A stretch of 64,000 nt of DNA from NCBI GenBank assembly GCA_026120035.1, contig JALRME010000015.1:923830-987829 (forward strand), written 5' to 3'. Shown one piece after another: positions 23,497 through 36,512 of the stretch. This stretch comes from Coleophoma eucalyptorum (Eukaryota > Ascomycota > Leotiomycetes > Helotiales > Dermateaceae). The notes under the pieces are model-generated. The model was given only the letters and a program-made list of their open reading frames with translations, searched no databases and had not been told where the DNA came from. How positions within the stretch are numbered: the stretch's first letter is position 1; every line of letters begins with the position of its first letter. The position numbers and the translations under genes were made by a program.

Positions 23497-24866
23497 TCAA
23501 TGTAACATGAAATCCTTGTGCGTCCATTTCTCCGTAGCCTTGACCTTACGCTTCTTTGCAAAGCTGATCGGTCTCCTGGCCTCAACCTTTCCGCGAACCA
23601 ACAAACTCCTATACCGATCCTTAAGCAAATTTCCTTCCGGCTTTAGGAGTCTCAGAGACTCTTGTAACTCATCTGGCAAGACCAGCTCCAAATCCTTCTC
23701 GGGTAGGGCAATCTTGCCAAGTTTTCTTCGACGCAGCTCGAGATCATCTCCTTCACTGTCAGTATCATCCTTGACACGGGCCAGTGCCCGAGCCTGTTCT
23801 TTCTCAGCAGCCTCCTTAGCGAGTTTCTTGACCTGTGCAGCCTGCTCCTCCTTCTTCTTGATCTCGGCGGCCATTTTAGCCTTCCGCTCTTCCTCCTTTC
23901 TTCGCTTTATCTTATTCCTTTGTACTTGTGTTTTCCGCTCGGGACGTTTGGCATTGAGACGAACATCTTCTGTGCCACTCTCTAGCCCCTCCCATGCTGA
24001 GTCTTCTTCCCACTCCGACATCTCTGCTCGTCTCTCAGCGGCTTCGGCCTCGGCGGCGGATTTGGCTGATGCCTCTTGTCTGATACGCTCCGCCTCTGCT
24101 GCAGCTAATCGCTTTTGTTCAGCCTCTAGCTCCCTCTGTCCCTCAGCAGTAAGTCTTTCTTCATATTCTGTAAAAACAGGGTTGTAACTGTAACCGCCTT
24201 CAGGCTTCTGAACTGCTGGGATGGCTTTTCCGCTTGCTGCCATGGAAATTGGCTTCTCCTTTAGTGTAGCTGGTGCTACCTTCTTCTTTTTCTTCTCGAG
24301 GAACGAAAATCGTGGGTCCTGCTTTTGTTCTTCGATATCCCTCTGCTCATCCCAAGGATCGTATGAAGCTTCTGTGACCTCGACGGCCTTCTCTTGTCGG
24401 CCATCGGCAATGTTGCGTAGTCGGGCGAGTTCTTTGTGAGATACATAGCTCGTTCTCTGTCGCTTCTCTTTGGTGACGCCGTCGGTCGTTTTGTCTTCTC
24501 CTGGTCGCTTTCTCATTGGTACTGCTGGGACAGCAGATCGTTGTGCTAGAATCTCATCGGCCTTAAGTGGTTTGGAGCCTTTCAACTGTTTCCTCTGAAT
24601 TGCAATATCGCCGGTAGTGTCGAGTGTGAAAAGGTCGGCAGAATCTTTCTCAGCAATGATACCGCTAATAAATGTTAGAATTTGAGGTCTGGTAGTTGTG
24701 TGAATGCTGCATACCCTTTGATCACTTCATCCCGCACCTCTTCCAAACCCTCTTCAATCTCTGTAACATCGACATTCTTTCTCCAAGCTTTCTTTCCTTT
24801 TCTTGAAGGCTGTTTATGCTGCTGGGGGGCCCCAGGAGCAACTGTGGCTGGTTTAATGATCGGCAT
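23497..24866 (-). CDS. NOP53: Ribosome biogenesis protein Nop53
   Basis: Minus-strand exons 24866..24715 and 24664..23497 (intron GTATGC...TTAG) give 439 residues. The N-terminus contains GKKAWRKNVDVTEIEEGLEE, then GGIIAEKDSADLF and YDPWDEQ, followed by a long Glu/Lys/Ala-rich coiled coil, and ends with LLKPEGNLLKDRYRSL and KATEKWTHKDFMLH. This is the Nop53/GLTSCR2 family, a nucleolar factor for late pre-60S maturation that recruits the Mtr4-exosome through an N-terminal arch-interacting motif. Length fits fungal orthologues. It is transcribed divergently from the Rab6 gene. Confidence 0.95.
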
Positions 24867-25211
24867 GCTGAAAGATAACTTTCGCTGCGCTGATGTCGTT
24901 TGTACGTGGGCGAGAACTGAGAACTTCCGCGATATCGATAATCTTTCAAAATTTCCTCGGCTCTTTAGTTTCTCCAGGGACCGACTGACTGGGGTTAACG
25001 AGATTAAGCGTGTCCATCTACGGATTGCGCCTCGCTCCTCAGTAATGCCTACGGTCTTTGTCTCGTTGCCTACCTTTGCATACCTACCTACTTCACATCC
25101 TTTACATTGATAAGAGTGAATTCATATGTACATATTTGATTTGATACTCTGCTAAAATTTAACCACAGGCTCTTTCCCAATACCAAATTCAGACCAATTC
25201 ATACAGACAAG
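24867..25211. other. Divergent promoter, Nop53 / Rab6
   Basis: A 345-base bidirectional promoter with no recognised gene; it is AT-rich toward the Rab6 start. Confidence 0.5.
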
Positions 25212-26096
<885 letters not shown>

Positions 26097-26732
26097 AGCT
26101 TTGGAGCAGATCTTCGGTTCTAAGTCTCTTTTTTTGTGTAGAGCGTTCTGGGAATTGTGCATAGCGAACAGCGGTCGGATGTTTGTATGATAATGGCAGC
26201 ATGCTCACGCCAGCGTACAGTATAATGTAGTAATATGGAATCAAACGTGAACAGATAGAATGGTGAATTGCGTAGAAGCATGTCTCTCTTGGTAGTGTTG
26301 CGATTTCACGCATCTTGATTTAGAGAGTATTTGATGTCACAACATAGGGGGACATATCTTCCGCTCAGCGCTTTCATGTTGTGCACAATTGGAATGGGAA
26401 ATTAAAAGGGAGTTAAATTAATTTGCACAAAATTTTCTACGAAGCGTAAATCGTGTCATATTTTCCTTCCTTGATAATAAAAGTGTCAAATATTGTCAAA
26501 TAATGAGATAATAAGGACCTAGCTCTGGTACGTGATTATCCGACTAGGAGCATGCTGCCAAGACACGGGCAAAAGATGGCAAGAGCAAAACGAGACAAGG
26601 ACGACCGCCTCAAAAATCAACAACCGACCCCGAGCCTTCCGCCGTCCCAGCTATCTTCAGCACTCACGCTCAACATTACATCTGGAATTCATCTTCGAGA
26701 GACGAGAGAAGCGTTCAAATAGACAACAAACA
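26097..26732. other. Intergenic, Rab6 3' region and Kei1 promoter
   Basis: AT-rich, especially 26390-26520. No gene is seen. Confidence 0.5.
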
Positions 26733-27808
26733 ATGGCGCCTCTAATGTCGCGATGGCTACGACTGCCACGTCCCAGAGTAAGAGACCCAGGACTGTCAGG
26801 CTGAAAAGCGTCCCCCTGACGGCTCAACCTGCAATAGCATGCTGATATATATACCAGACCTTCTTGTACCTGATGTCTTTGCGAACCGGCACAGAGATGA
26901 TTTCATTCACGATGATTTTCAATAAGCTCACCGGTTTCTATGGCCTGCTTGCGATCTTCACCGGCGTCAGCCTCTCGCCACTCCAGCTATCCATGTACAT
27001 ATACTCCGTTGCTGCACTCTTTCTTCTCGCCGTCTTGTTGCCTCATATTCGAACACAAAGCCCCTTTCAATGTCTCGCGCTGGCATGGTTTTACTTGTTT
27101 GACACGATCATCAACACTGCATACACTACAGCCTTCGCTATGACATGGTTTCTTGCCATTAGCGCAAATGAAGCAAACTCACCCTTAGGAGTTCCGAACT
27201 CGCCCGGTAGCGGAACAATTGAAGATACAGCGGGATTTACATCACCAACGTACAATGTTAGCAAGGTCGACGTTATTGCTGCCCCAGCTAGTGGTGTTAC
27301 AGGAGGGCAAGATGCCATTGCAATTGCAGCGGCTGGTACTGCGGCATCCGGAGCTGTCGCAAGTTTGGGACATGGAGTCGCCTTAGAAGAAAGCGTCCCA
27401 AGCATCTTGCTCATCGGTCTCATGACTTTGATTAGAATTTATTTTGTACTGGTGGTTATGGCCTTCGCCAGACAGGTCTTGCGCCAACACATGTACCACA
27501 ACCCTACATCGCCCGCAAAGTTACATCTACACACGGATGGTGCAAATGATGTACCTGCTGAGAACCCATTTGCTTCGGATACCGAACAAGGTCAAGGATG
27601 GCAAGGCAAGGTCGGAAGGGCAATGGTTAAAGTTGGAGAGGGTTACTGGCTTGGTGGCCACGCTGATGACTCCTGGATGAAGAATATCGATGGAAGGTTC
27701 AAGACAACTAGAATTTCTATGGCTCCCCCGGGCACAATAGAGCGTGAGAGAAGAGCTAGATCAGGAACTGGTCCTCCATTACCCTCGAAGAATCTCCCAA
27801 AGGTCTAG
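26733..27808 (+). CDS. KEI1: Inositol phosphorylceramide synthase regulatory subunit Kei1
   Basis: Exons 26733..26777 and 26858..27808 (intron GTAAGA...ACCAG) give 331 residues starting MAPLMSRWLRLPRPR. TFLYLMSLRTGTEM and IFNKLTGFYGLLAIFTG are the conserved start of the Kei1 family (DUF1753). Four membrane segments are visible: around residues 18-40, 55-75, 85-110, and after about 190 (SILLIGLMTLIRIYFVLVVMA). A cytosolic tail contains NPFASDTE and charged repeats. Kei1 binds Aur1 and is required for inositol phosphorylceramide synthesis in the Golgi. A long Gly/Ala-rich luminal loop (about 110-190) is typical of filamentous fungi. Confidence 0.92.
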
Positions 27809-28668
27809 AGACTAGGAGTTCTAGAGAGAACTTGGAAAGGATTTCGTATCACTGACATGTGAGAGAGTGGCGTTGCGTGTTCAACACGACTGGCAAGATA
27901 ATATATTGATGCAGGCGTTCAGGAATGCTGGGGAATTTTGCTATGGGACTTGAGTATATACTGATAGATTCTGGGTTTCACGAACAGGCGGATGTTCATT
28001 GGTTTGAAATGTTCATCGTCAACACCAACGACAATGGTTAATGCGAAGATCATAGTAGCGCATTTATTGAAGTGCGGGTACAGTACCACCATCATTACCT
28101 ACCAGCATTGGAGGAATTCTGTTGGGGTAGCGTGTCTTTACTGACGCCACTCTGTCTGAGATGGTCCGCAAAGAAACTAGTTTTCTGAATTGATACGAAT
28201 ACGAATGTTGACTGGTCTATTGAGGCCTTTGAAAGATGAGAGGACACCAACGTTAGTTTGCTTTGTCAGCTTAAATGGGATGATGGTGCCTTGCCTCGTG
28301 AACATCAACGTCGCTCCTCCACATGGACCAATTCTCTTCACAACATGCCGAGTATTGACCTGAAAAAGCCGAAAAGCCTGAAAGTACCCATCGGCATTTG
28401 GAAGTAGACCCCGTCTCGAGACCATCCACTCTCTGGTGCAGTAATCCAGTCTTTTGCAGCACGTATCAATCACGCAATCGACCCCAGTGCAACATTTGAG
28501 GCTTTTGAACCCATCTATCAATCACGCAATCGATTGTCTAAAGACACACCGAAAATTTGCAACTAATCGCGTCGCTTTGGTTTGTCAATTACCCTAGTCG
28601 ACTTCCCCAGTAGCCACTTGAGCTCCGAGAATCGCCCAAAGTCCCAATAAGTTCTTAAAGCAACAGAC
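27809..28668. other. Intergenic, sulfite reductase promoter with 18-base direct repeat
   Basis: An 18-base direct repeat (TATCAATCACGCAATCGA) occurs at 28464-28481 and 28516-28533. A minus-strand frame at 28177..28521 (115 codons) is open but shows no family features. Confidence 0.55.
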
Positions 28669-31600
28669 ATGGCTTTTCTTTTCCGCCGTCCTGAAGATTT
28701 TAATACTCCTTCAGCTTCGAGGAGGACTGAACGAAACTTGGAAGATATGGCTGCTCCTGCTACAAGCATTCGCACGCCCGAGGAAGCTGGTCAGTATATC
28801 TGCGTCTACCCCACAATCTGTTCCAACCCTGCTTGCTGCTCAGATAGACCCCGCCATGTATCAGTGCCCATCAATTAACTTCTATTCCTGTGAATAGTGG
28901 CACGGATTGCATACCTTTCCAGCGATATTATTGTTTCTGTTCAGGCTGCCCAAGAAACAGAGTCCGCATTCTCGACACATCTTCGAAGATATGCCAGCCG
29001 AAAGGACAAAGGCATAATTGCCTCTGCTGATGGTGGCGTGCCAGAGGTATATGATTTTGCAATCCATAAATATTAAAAGTCGTTTTGCTAAGCCACCACT
29101 TCGTAGATTCAAACAGTTAGACACAATGCCGACCCTCTGCTGTCGGTTTTCGATCCTGCCCGAAATGGTAGACTTGTCAGCGTCACCACCGGATCATCCA
29201 TCCTTATCACCTCAGTTCCTCACCTATATCGATTAGCAAACCTTCCTGTCGTTATCCACGTTTCATTACAACCTTCTCATTACCCAGACTACTCATCAAT
29301 AACCGCGATCCGAAATACTGCCTTCACATTCCTCCAGTCGCACACTCTTCAGGAGGCACAGGATCTAGCTTTAACAGCCCACGCCTTGGCCGTCAAATCA
29401 GGGAAGGGTGTTATCCATTTTTTTGATGCAGGCTCCTCCATAAACGATCCAACCATTGATTTTGAGGATTCTATTCTTGTCAAAGATATTTTAAATGTGG
29501 ACATAATAAGGACAATCCAAAAGTCTAAGGTTATAGGGTCAGGCATATACGCTGATGATGGAAGACTTGCAACAATTTCGGAATCTATCAATGCTATCAC
29601 CCCCAATGCTATTGAAGATGTCGAGGCCGTCCCAATTCGATCACACGAGTCAGTTGTCAATGAGGAGTCTTCCAAGGCATCATCCGTTGGCTCATCTGGA
29701 CGTGAAAGCAGTGTGGAAGCACCAGATAGCGTCTCCTCTGCAACGACTGTCGAATCGGTAACGGTCCGAAGCATTACTTCCGACGACATTTACAACTACG
29801 TAACCGAAATCTGGACTCAGTTGAAGCAGCGTGTTGGTAGAGAATATACTCCCTTTGAGTACACCGGTCCATCAAATGCCGAAGTCGCTTTATTCATCTT
29901 CGGATCTGATGTCGGTGCCTTTGGTGCTGCCATTGACGATGCGACTAGAACCAATGAAGTGTATGCCAAATCTGGAGTTATCACTGCACGACTATATCGC
30001 CCATGGCTGGGAGCTAAGCTGTTGGAGAAGATCCCTAAGACTGTGAAGAAATTGGCTGTCTTGGAGCAGATCCGAAGGAAAACAACAAGATGGGGTCCTT
30101 TGCTCTTGGATTTTCTGACCACCCTCAAGGCAGGACCAGGCGGTGGGGTTGAGACTATTGTTGGATACCAATTGGGTTACGTTGCTCCAGAGACTGTTAA
30201 ACAGGCTCTTCGTGGCATTTTCCAGAATTTGAAGTCACCATCGCCAATTCAGAATCTTGAGATCGGCAAGGCCGATGGCCCTGAGGAAGAGTCTGAAGCT
30301 GTATATGACCTTAAACAGCCAAAAGTTGAATCTGCCTACATGAAAATTCTAGATCAGATTTTTGGATCCAGACTGTATCTTGCAAACGCTCTCGGTTCAA
30401 ACAACGCTGGAATTGCCGCCAATTTTGCGACCAACCCTGAATTTGGATTCGGTTCTCTACTTGCTCGACAAGAACATCGTGAACGTTTTGTCCGTGAGGT
30501 TCAGCAAGCATCACAATCGAAGGAATTCATTACTGAGGCACCAAAAGCCTGGCTTGCAAAGTGGGCCCAGAATGCCAATGATGAGAAGAAGGCAGACGAG
30601 CTTGCCGATCAAGTCGTTGCTCGTCTAGCTACTGACGGATCGCCTTTGTCAAGTTCGTTGCTTGCAAACAAGGGACTTTTCCGAAAGGAATCGCAATGGT
30701 TAATTGGATCGGACGCATGGGCTTATGATCTTGGTAACTCCGGTGTGCATCATGTTATTGCTTCCGGCAAGAATATCAACATGCTTATTATTGATTCAAC
30801 TCCCTACTCCGAGAGAGCTGCCAAGGACGCTGCACGAAGAAAGAAGGACATCGGTCTATACGCAATGAACTTCGGCAACGCATATGTTGCCTCAGTGGCT
30901 GTCTACGGTTCTTACACGCAAGTGCTCCAAGCTATGATTGAGGCCGACCAATTCAACGGACCATCTGTTGTAGTTGCATATCTGCCATATTTCAAGGAAA
31001 GTGAGTCACCTTTGACCGTGCTTCAAGAGACAAAGAAGGCAGTGGATCTCGGGTACTGGCCATTGTACAGATGGAACCCGGAGAACGAAGATAAGGGAGA
31101 AGCAAACTTCTCTCTAGACTCAGAGCGAATTAAAAAGGAGCTCAAAGATTTCTTGGCCAGAGATAATCACCTCACTCAGCTCATGAAGAGAAACCCAGAG
31201 TTCGCTTCCCATTTGTCCGAAGACTATGGAACGGAAGTTCGAGCTTTACAGAAGCGAAAGGCCAAGGATGCTTATGCATCGCTTTTAGAAGGACTTTTCG
31301 GGGCACCACTTACCGTACTCTTTGGTTCTGATAACGGTAATGCCGAATCACTCGCCAAGCGTCTGGGCAATAGAGGTAAGGCTCGTGGACTGAAGACTAT
31401 CGTCATGGCTATGGAGGACTACCCCATCGAAGATCTGCCAACTGAGCAAAACATTGTTATTCTCACTTCTACTGCCGGTCAAGGAGAGTTCCCTCAAAAT
31501 GCTCGTGCATTCTGGGATGCTGTCAAGGACAATACTGACCTTGACCTTGCTTCCGTTAACTACTCCGTTTTTGCTCTTGGTGATAGCCACTATTGGCCAC

Positions 31601-33582
31601 GCAAGGATGACAAACACTACTACAACAAGCCTGGAAAAGATCTGGACCGAGTTCTGTCAAACCTTGGTGCCAAACAGCTCACGGCCGTCGGGCTTGGTGA
31701 TGACCAAGATCCTGATGGATATCAGACCGGATACCAGAATTGGGAACCTCAAATCTGGACAGCACTTGGCGTTGACAATGTCGAAGGCCTCCCAGAAGAG
31801 CCACCGCCAATCACGAACGAGGATATCAAGCTGGCATCAAACTTCCTAAGAGGTACCATCGAGGAAGGTCTCCAGGATACAACTACAGGTGCCATTTCTG
31901 CCGCCGATTCGCAATTGACCAAGTTCCACGGCACATATATGCAAGATGATCGTGATCTTCGAGATGAGCGCAAGGCACAGGGTCTCGAGCCTGCTTACTC
32001 TTTCATGATTCGATGCCGATTGCCAGGTGGAGTCTCAACTCCCAAGCAATGGATTCAAATGGATGATGTCAGCAATAATTTCGGAAATGAGACCATGAAA
32101 CTTACAACACGCCAAACATTCCAGTTCCACGGTGTTGTTAAGGGCAAGCTCAAGTCGGCAATGCGCGCCATCAATAAGTCCTTGATGACCACTATCGCCG
32201 CTTGTGGTGATGTCAACCGAAACGTCATGTGCAGTAGTTTGCCTAGCAAGTCAGCATACCACCAAGATGTATACAAGTACTCTCAAATAATCTCAGATCA
32301 CTTGCTACCATCAACTACCGCTTATCACGAGATCTGGCTGAAGGATGACGATGATAAGAAGACGCAGATCGCTGGTGATGCAGTACAGGATTTTGAGCCA
32401 TTGTACGGACCCACCTATCTTCCGAGAAAGTTCAAGATCACCATCGCCATTCCACCTAACAACGACACCGATGTCTATGCACACGACATTGGTCTCATTG
32501 CCATTAAGGATAAGAAGAATCGATTAGCAGGATTCAACTTACTCGCCGGTGGTGGTATGGGTGTCACGCATAACAACAAGAAGACCTACCCAAGAACCGG
32601 AAGTATGTTCGGTTTTGTCACGAAAGAGCAAGTTCACATTGCCTGTGAAAAGGTTATGCTTGTTCAGCGTGATCATGGCGACCGAAAGAACCGAAAGCAT
32701 GCTCGTCTAAAGTACACCATCGACGACATGGGAGTTGACGTCTTCCGTGGCAAGGTGGAGGAACTTTGGGGACAGAAATTTGACAAGCCAAGGCCATTCA
32801 AGTTCCAAAGCAACATCGACACATTCGGATGGCAAAAAGATGAAAAGGGATTGAACCACTTCACATTATTTATCGAAAACGGACGTATCGAAGATACTGC
32901 TGAATTCCCAATGAAGACTGGTCTTCGTGAAATTGCACAAGTGCATAAGGGCGAGTTCCGCTTGACTGGAAACCAGCACTTGATTTTGAGCAATGTCAAC
33001 GATGCGGATCTCCCTGCGATGAAGGAATTAATGGCCAAGTACAAGCTCGACAATATTCAATTTACTGGCTTGCGTTTATCCTCATCGGCATGTGTCGCTT
33101 TCCCAACTTGTGGTCTTGCGATGGCTGAATCAGAACGATACCTACCCGTATTGATCACCAAGCTCGAAGACTGCTTGGAGGAGAACGGACTTAGTCAAGA
33201 AAGTATCGTGATGAGAATGACTGGATGTCCAAACGGTTGTGCTCGCCCTTGGTTAGCCGAGGTCGCATTTGTCGGAAAGGCTTATGGTGCATATAACATG
33301 TATCTCGGAGGTGGGTATCACGGTCAGCGATTGAACAAGCTATACCGAAGCAGTATCAAGGAAGATGAAATCCTTGACATCATGCGACCACTTCTCAAGA
33401 GATACTCTCAAGAAAGAGAAAAGGGAGAGCATTTTGGTGACTTCTGCATCCGAATTGGCATGATCAACGAGACCACTGAGGGAAAGACCTTCCACGATGA
33501 TGTAAGCTGAGCAAATTTTCATTCTATGACTGCAAGACTAATACCAAGCCAGGTTGCCGAAGCTGAATCGGACGAAGAATAA
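28669..33582 (+). CDS. MET5: Sulfite reductase [NADPH] beta subunit (siroheme protein with flavodoxin domain)
   Basis: Exons 28669..28789, 28898..29046, 29107..33501 and 33553..33582 give 1564 residues. The N-terminal half resembles the pyruvate:ferredoxin-oxidoreductase-like fold present in fungal Met5. A flavodoxin-like domain follows (FGSDNGNAESLAKRL, then TSTAGQGEFPQNARAFWDAV, from about residue 822). The C-terminal siroheme/4Fe-4S hemoprotein has CVAFPTCG (about 1418) and CPNGCARPW (about 1464), the four cluster-binding cysteines. It reduces sulfite to sulfide with NADPH electrons from the Met10-type alpha subunit, in cytosolic sulfur assimilation. The last intron (GTAAGC...GCCAG) adds an acidic tail VAEAESDEE. 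Somewhat longer than yeast Met5 but collinear. Confidence 0.96.
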
Positions 33583-34195
33583 TCTGGAATAAATGAATCT
33601 GAAGTTCTTGCATATCATGGGTTTTCTATTGCATGGCGTTGTGGTCCATGCATGATTCATACCTCAAGTCACATAAAAGTGTGATAACGGGTGTTACAGG
33701 GCAATATGTAAATAGTTTCTGAAAAGTGGCATCTATGCTTATATTTGAGTTCGAAAGATTCGATTCAAAATGAACTCTTGGGATACCTTTGAATCTAGTT
33801 CTGAAGTTCTCTAATCATATGACTATCTTCAACAGGTTATCTTAGGGAAAAGCCCCCTGTGCATTCTTCATGAATGAGATTCGCCGTTATTCTCTGACGA
33901 AAGCCCAAGTTTTTACTTTTCAACATCTAATTGTGCTCGCGAAATAGAAATACAGGGGCTTCGATCCTCTATTATGCTCAGCCTTTCCGTGCATCAACAA
34001 ATCATCTTTGGAAAACAGAGAGCACCCTCTACACAATACAAGCCCAAAAACTGTTATGAAAATCCAGAACAGAAGATATGAATCTCACTGATCCCCATAT
34101 TCCAAACCCACTTACAAAGAAACATGATATCCCGTAGCCCTCGGAGTCCTCTCCTCCCACGGCATCCTCATCCCAAACAACTGATCAATTATACC
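33583..34195. other. Convergent intergenic region
   Basis: Between the convergent sulfite reductase and coiled-coil genes. Positions 34112-34195 hold a possible C-terminal extension of the coiled-coil gene, behind an in-frame TAG; the rest shows nothing. Confidence 0.5.
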
Positions 34196-35377
34196 CTACT
34201 GCAAGACCGCCGACTTAACATCTGCTGGTACGCTGTGTCGCTTTAGGGCCTGGAGAGGAAATCCGAGTGGACTATGGGTGGTGTGCGTGCTCGTGCTCGT
34301 GCTCGTGCTCGTGAATGGAGAAGTGGCTGCGTATCGTAAGTTAGGCCATGTTGCGCTGTGGGACAAGGCTCTGGCGCTTACTTGTGGTGTGGCGGGTGTT
34401 GAGGACGTGGTAGAGGGGGAAGGGGTGTTTTGTGCTAGTTGGGGATGGGAAGGACTGGTCGTGGGGGGCGTTGTGGCTTGGGCTTCGTCCATGGGTCCGG
34501 TGTTATCCCAGCTTTTTATTCCGCCTCCGCCTGTGCTGCAGTAGTAATTGGGATTGTACGGATCTTGCCAGACATGTATAGGCATAGGTGTAGGTATGTA
34601 TGGAGTCGGGACTGGATATTGGGTTGGGAAATATGCAGGTCCTGGTACCCAGCTGGATATGTTGGTATCAGGTTGCTGCTGTTGTAAATATGGACCTGGT
34701 ACAGGTGAACCTTGATACCTGGGATATGGGTAAAAAGCAATTGCTGCTGGTGGTGGTTGAGTGAGATTGAACTGTTGGGTCTCGAACATAGCATATTGGT
34801 AATTCAGAATTTGCTCATGCTCTTGTCGCTCGCTTTCAACTTGTACCAATCGATCTTTCATTTGAATTTCATGAGTCACTTCACCCAGACGTGCTAGGAT
34901 GGCTTTTTCTTGCTGCGTACACTCTCCGAGGCGGTTGCGAACCCAGCGTACTTGCCTCGTTGCTTTGCGTCGAGGTTTTCCATTGTTCTTCGTAAGCACT
35001 TCTTCCAGGTTAGAGAGTTGCTTGAGGAGGTTGACGGCTTTGGTATTGTGGTCTTGAAGGACTTGGAGAAGATAAGATCGTTCGGCGTGGAGTTCCTCAA
35101 ATGCTCGAGAAGTTGGGTTGGGGAAGGGTACGATCTGGTCTGGGAGATTGAGGAGTGGCTGCAACGTTCTTAGATCTAAACGCTCTCCCGAGAAGGTTTT
35201 GTTGCCCTTCTTGTTGTACATGCTGGCACTTGGTGTTGACATTCGTTGTTCTCTCGCATGGTGTGGATACTGATTCATGGATGGCAAAGGGAATTGAGAT
35301 AGAAAGAATTGGCTATGGCCAGGGCCTGCAGCAGAGAGATTTGGTCTGAACATGGAGTCTTGATTCTGTATTTGCAA
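34196..35377 (-). CDS. Low-complexity coiled-coil protein of unknown function
   Basis: A single open frame of 393 codons (from 35377; the Met at 35353 is equally plausible). The N-terminal third has a conserved-looking segment (DLRTLQPLLNLPDQIVPFP). A coiled coil follows from about residue 90 to 200 (ELHAERSYLLQVLQ, QEKAILARLGEVTHEIQM), then a Pro/Tyr/Gln/Thr/Ser-rich tail. A GTGCTC-type hexamer microsatellite (34277-34312) encodes Thr-Ser repeats. After the TAG at 34195-34193, the same frame continues with GIIDQLFGMRMPWEERTPRA and ends 27 codons later. Either a 51-base intron removes the stop, or the gene ends at TAG. I do not recognise the family. Confidence 0.65.
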   Translation of the reverse strand: MQIQNQDSMFRPNLSAAGPGHSQFFLSQFPLPSMNQYPHHAREQRMSTPSASMYNKKGNKTFSGERLDLRTLQPLLNLPDQIVPFPNPTSRAFEELHAERSYLLQVLQDHNTKAVNLLKQLSNLEEVLTKNNGKPRRKATRQVRWVRNRLGECTQQEKAILARLGEVTHEIQMKDRLVQVESERQEHEQILNYQYAMFETQQFNLTQPPPAAIAFYPYPRYQGSPVPGPYLQQQQPDTNISSWVPGPAYFPTQYPVPTPYIPTPMPIHVWQDPYNPNYYCSTGGGGIKSWDNTGPMDEAQATTPPTTSPSHPQLAQNTPSPSTTSSTPATPQVSARALSHSATWPNLRYAATSPFTSTSTSTSTHTTHSPLGFPLQALKRHSVPADVKSAVLQ

Positions 35378-36512
35378 AACGGTGTACCATGAGAGGTCCA
35401 GTGTCTTCGGGCCTTACACACGTCGACTGAGATCTACTACAAGACCCGTTATATAACCCAGGCCTCTTGACCCCCAACGGCCACCAAGGTGTTTTGGAAG
35501 CTGCTGGCTGAAGCAGTAGACATAAAGATGAGAAGAGCATAGAAATTCCAGAAAGGGAAGGACCTTTGTAGGGAGAGTATTGCTGGCTTGCCTGAGACTT
35601 TTGAAGGAAACGGCTCCATTTTCACAAGGGAAGTTTGCTCTCGCTGATTTCGTGGGCGACACTTGTCAGCGACCCAAGCATGGCAACAAAGAAATGTCTT
35701 CCTTCCTCCATGGCCACTTGTCTTTGTCCCATTCAGAGAAGAAAAGCCCGACCCACTGAGGCAGGCAATTTGTCCTTACTATTAAGGTATCTATCGATGA
35801 TCTATCAATCCTCCGATAAGCCAGTTGAACTTGACTTTGGCCAAGGCGGTCGCTTTTGGAATAGAAGTGTTGTTGTAGGGACAGTGGTCCAATGAAGACA
35901 CGCGCGTGTCAGCCCAAGGCCCCGTAACAGCCCTGCGGGAGTGGATGAGGCTGGGGGACGAGGAGAGATCCAGCTGGTGATGTCCATGTCCTAAGTCCCG
36001 GGTCCCAAGTGCCATGCCCCATGCCCCATGCCCCATGCCATGCCCTATATCCAAAGTCCAAAGTCCAAGGTCCAAGGTCCAAGGTCCAAGGTCCAAAGTC
36101 CAAAGTCCAAAGTCCAAAGTCCAGAGTCCAGAGTCCAGCGTAGTCCGTTGCGATGTGAGACGGCGAACCGTCTGTGAGACACAATGCACACCGTCCGCGC
36201 CCCAGCGGAATTGCGGGGGTGATTGAGGCTAAGACGGGTTCCGAGAGAGCTGCCGGCTTGCTATTTTGACCTTTAATAGACGAACATCGCGGCTCAAGAA
36301 GCTCTTCGCCAGCCTTATTTTCTTCTGCCCCTGATCCTCAGCACCTTTTTGTGGTCGTCGTCGCTCCTTTGCCATACCACTGTTTTCGACTCCATCACCA
36401 GATCGCGATCAATTCTCCGTTCCCGCGAGCGCCTGAGGGTGTTCTTCCCGTCTATCTCGTATGGCACCTGTTCTTTCAACGTGAGCTCGGATCGAGCTGT
36501 TATGAGTTCAGC
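35378..36512. repeat. Divergent intergenic region with heptanucleotide minisatellite
   Basis: The core is a 7-base tandem array at about 36050-36138, about 12-13 units of CCAAAGT/CCAAGGT/CCAGAGT, preceded by ATGCCCC units at about 36013-36045. Long open frames on both strands across it come only from the repeat. It lies between the divergent coiled-coil and glycosyltransferase 2 genes. Confidence 0.75.

Noticed and set aside
28177..28521. 115-codon minus-strand frame upstream of sulfite reductase
   Set aside because: No family similarity, and it spans the promoter direct repeat; coding potential is ambiguous.
35791..36226. Open frames on both strands rich in repeated Leu-Trp-Thr-Leu-Asp or Gln-Ser-Pro units
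   Set aside because: They come entirely from the 7-base tandem repeat; 21 bases give seven codons with no stop, so all frames stay open by composition.
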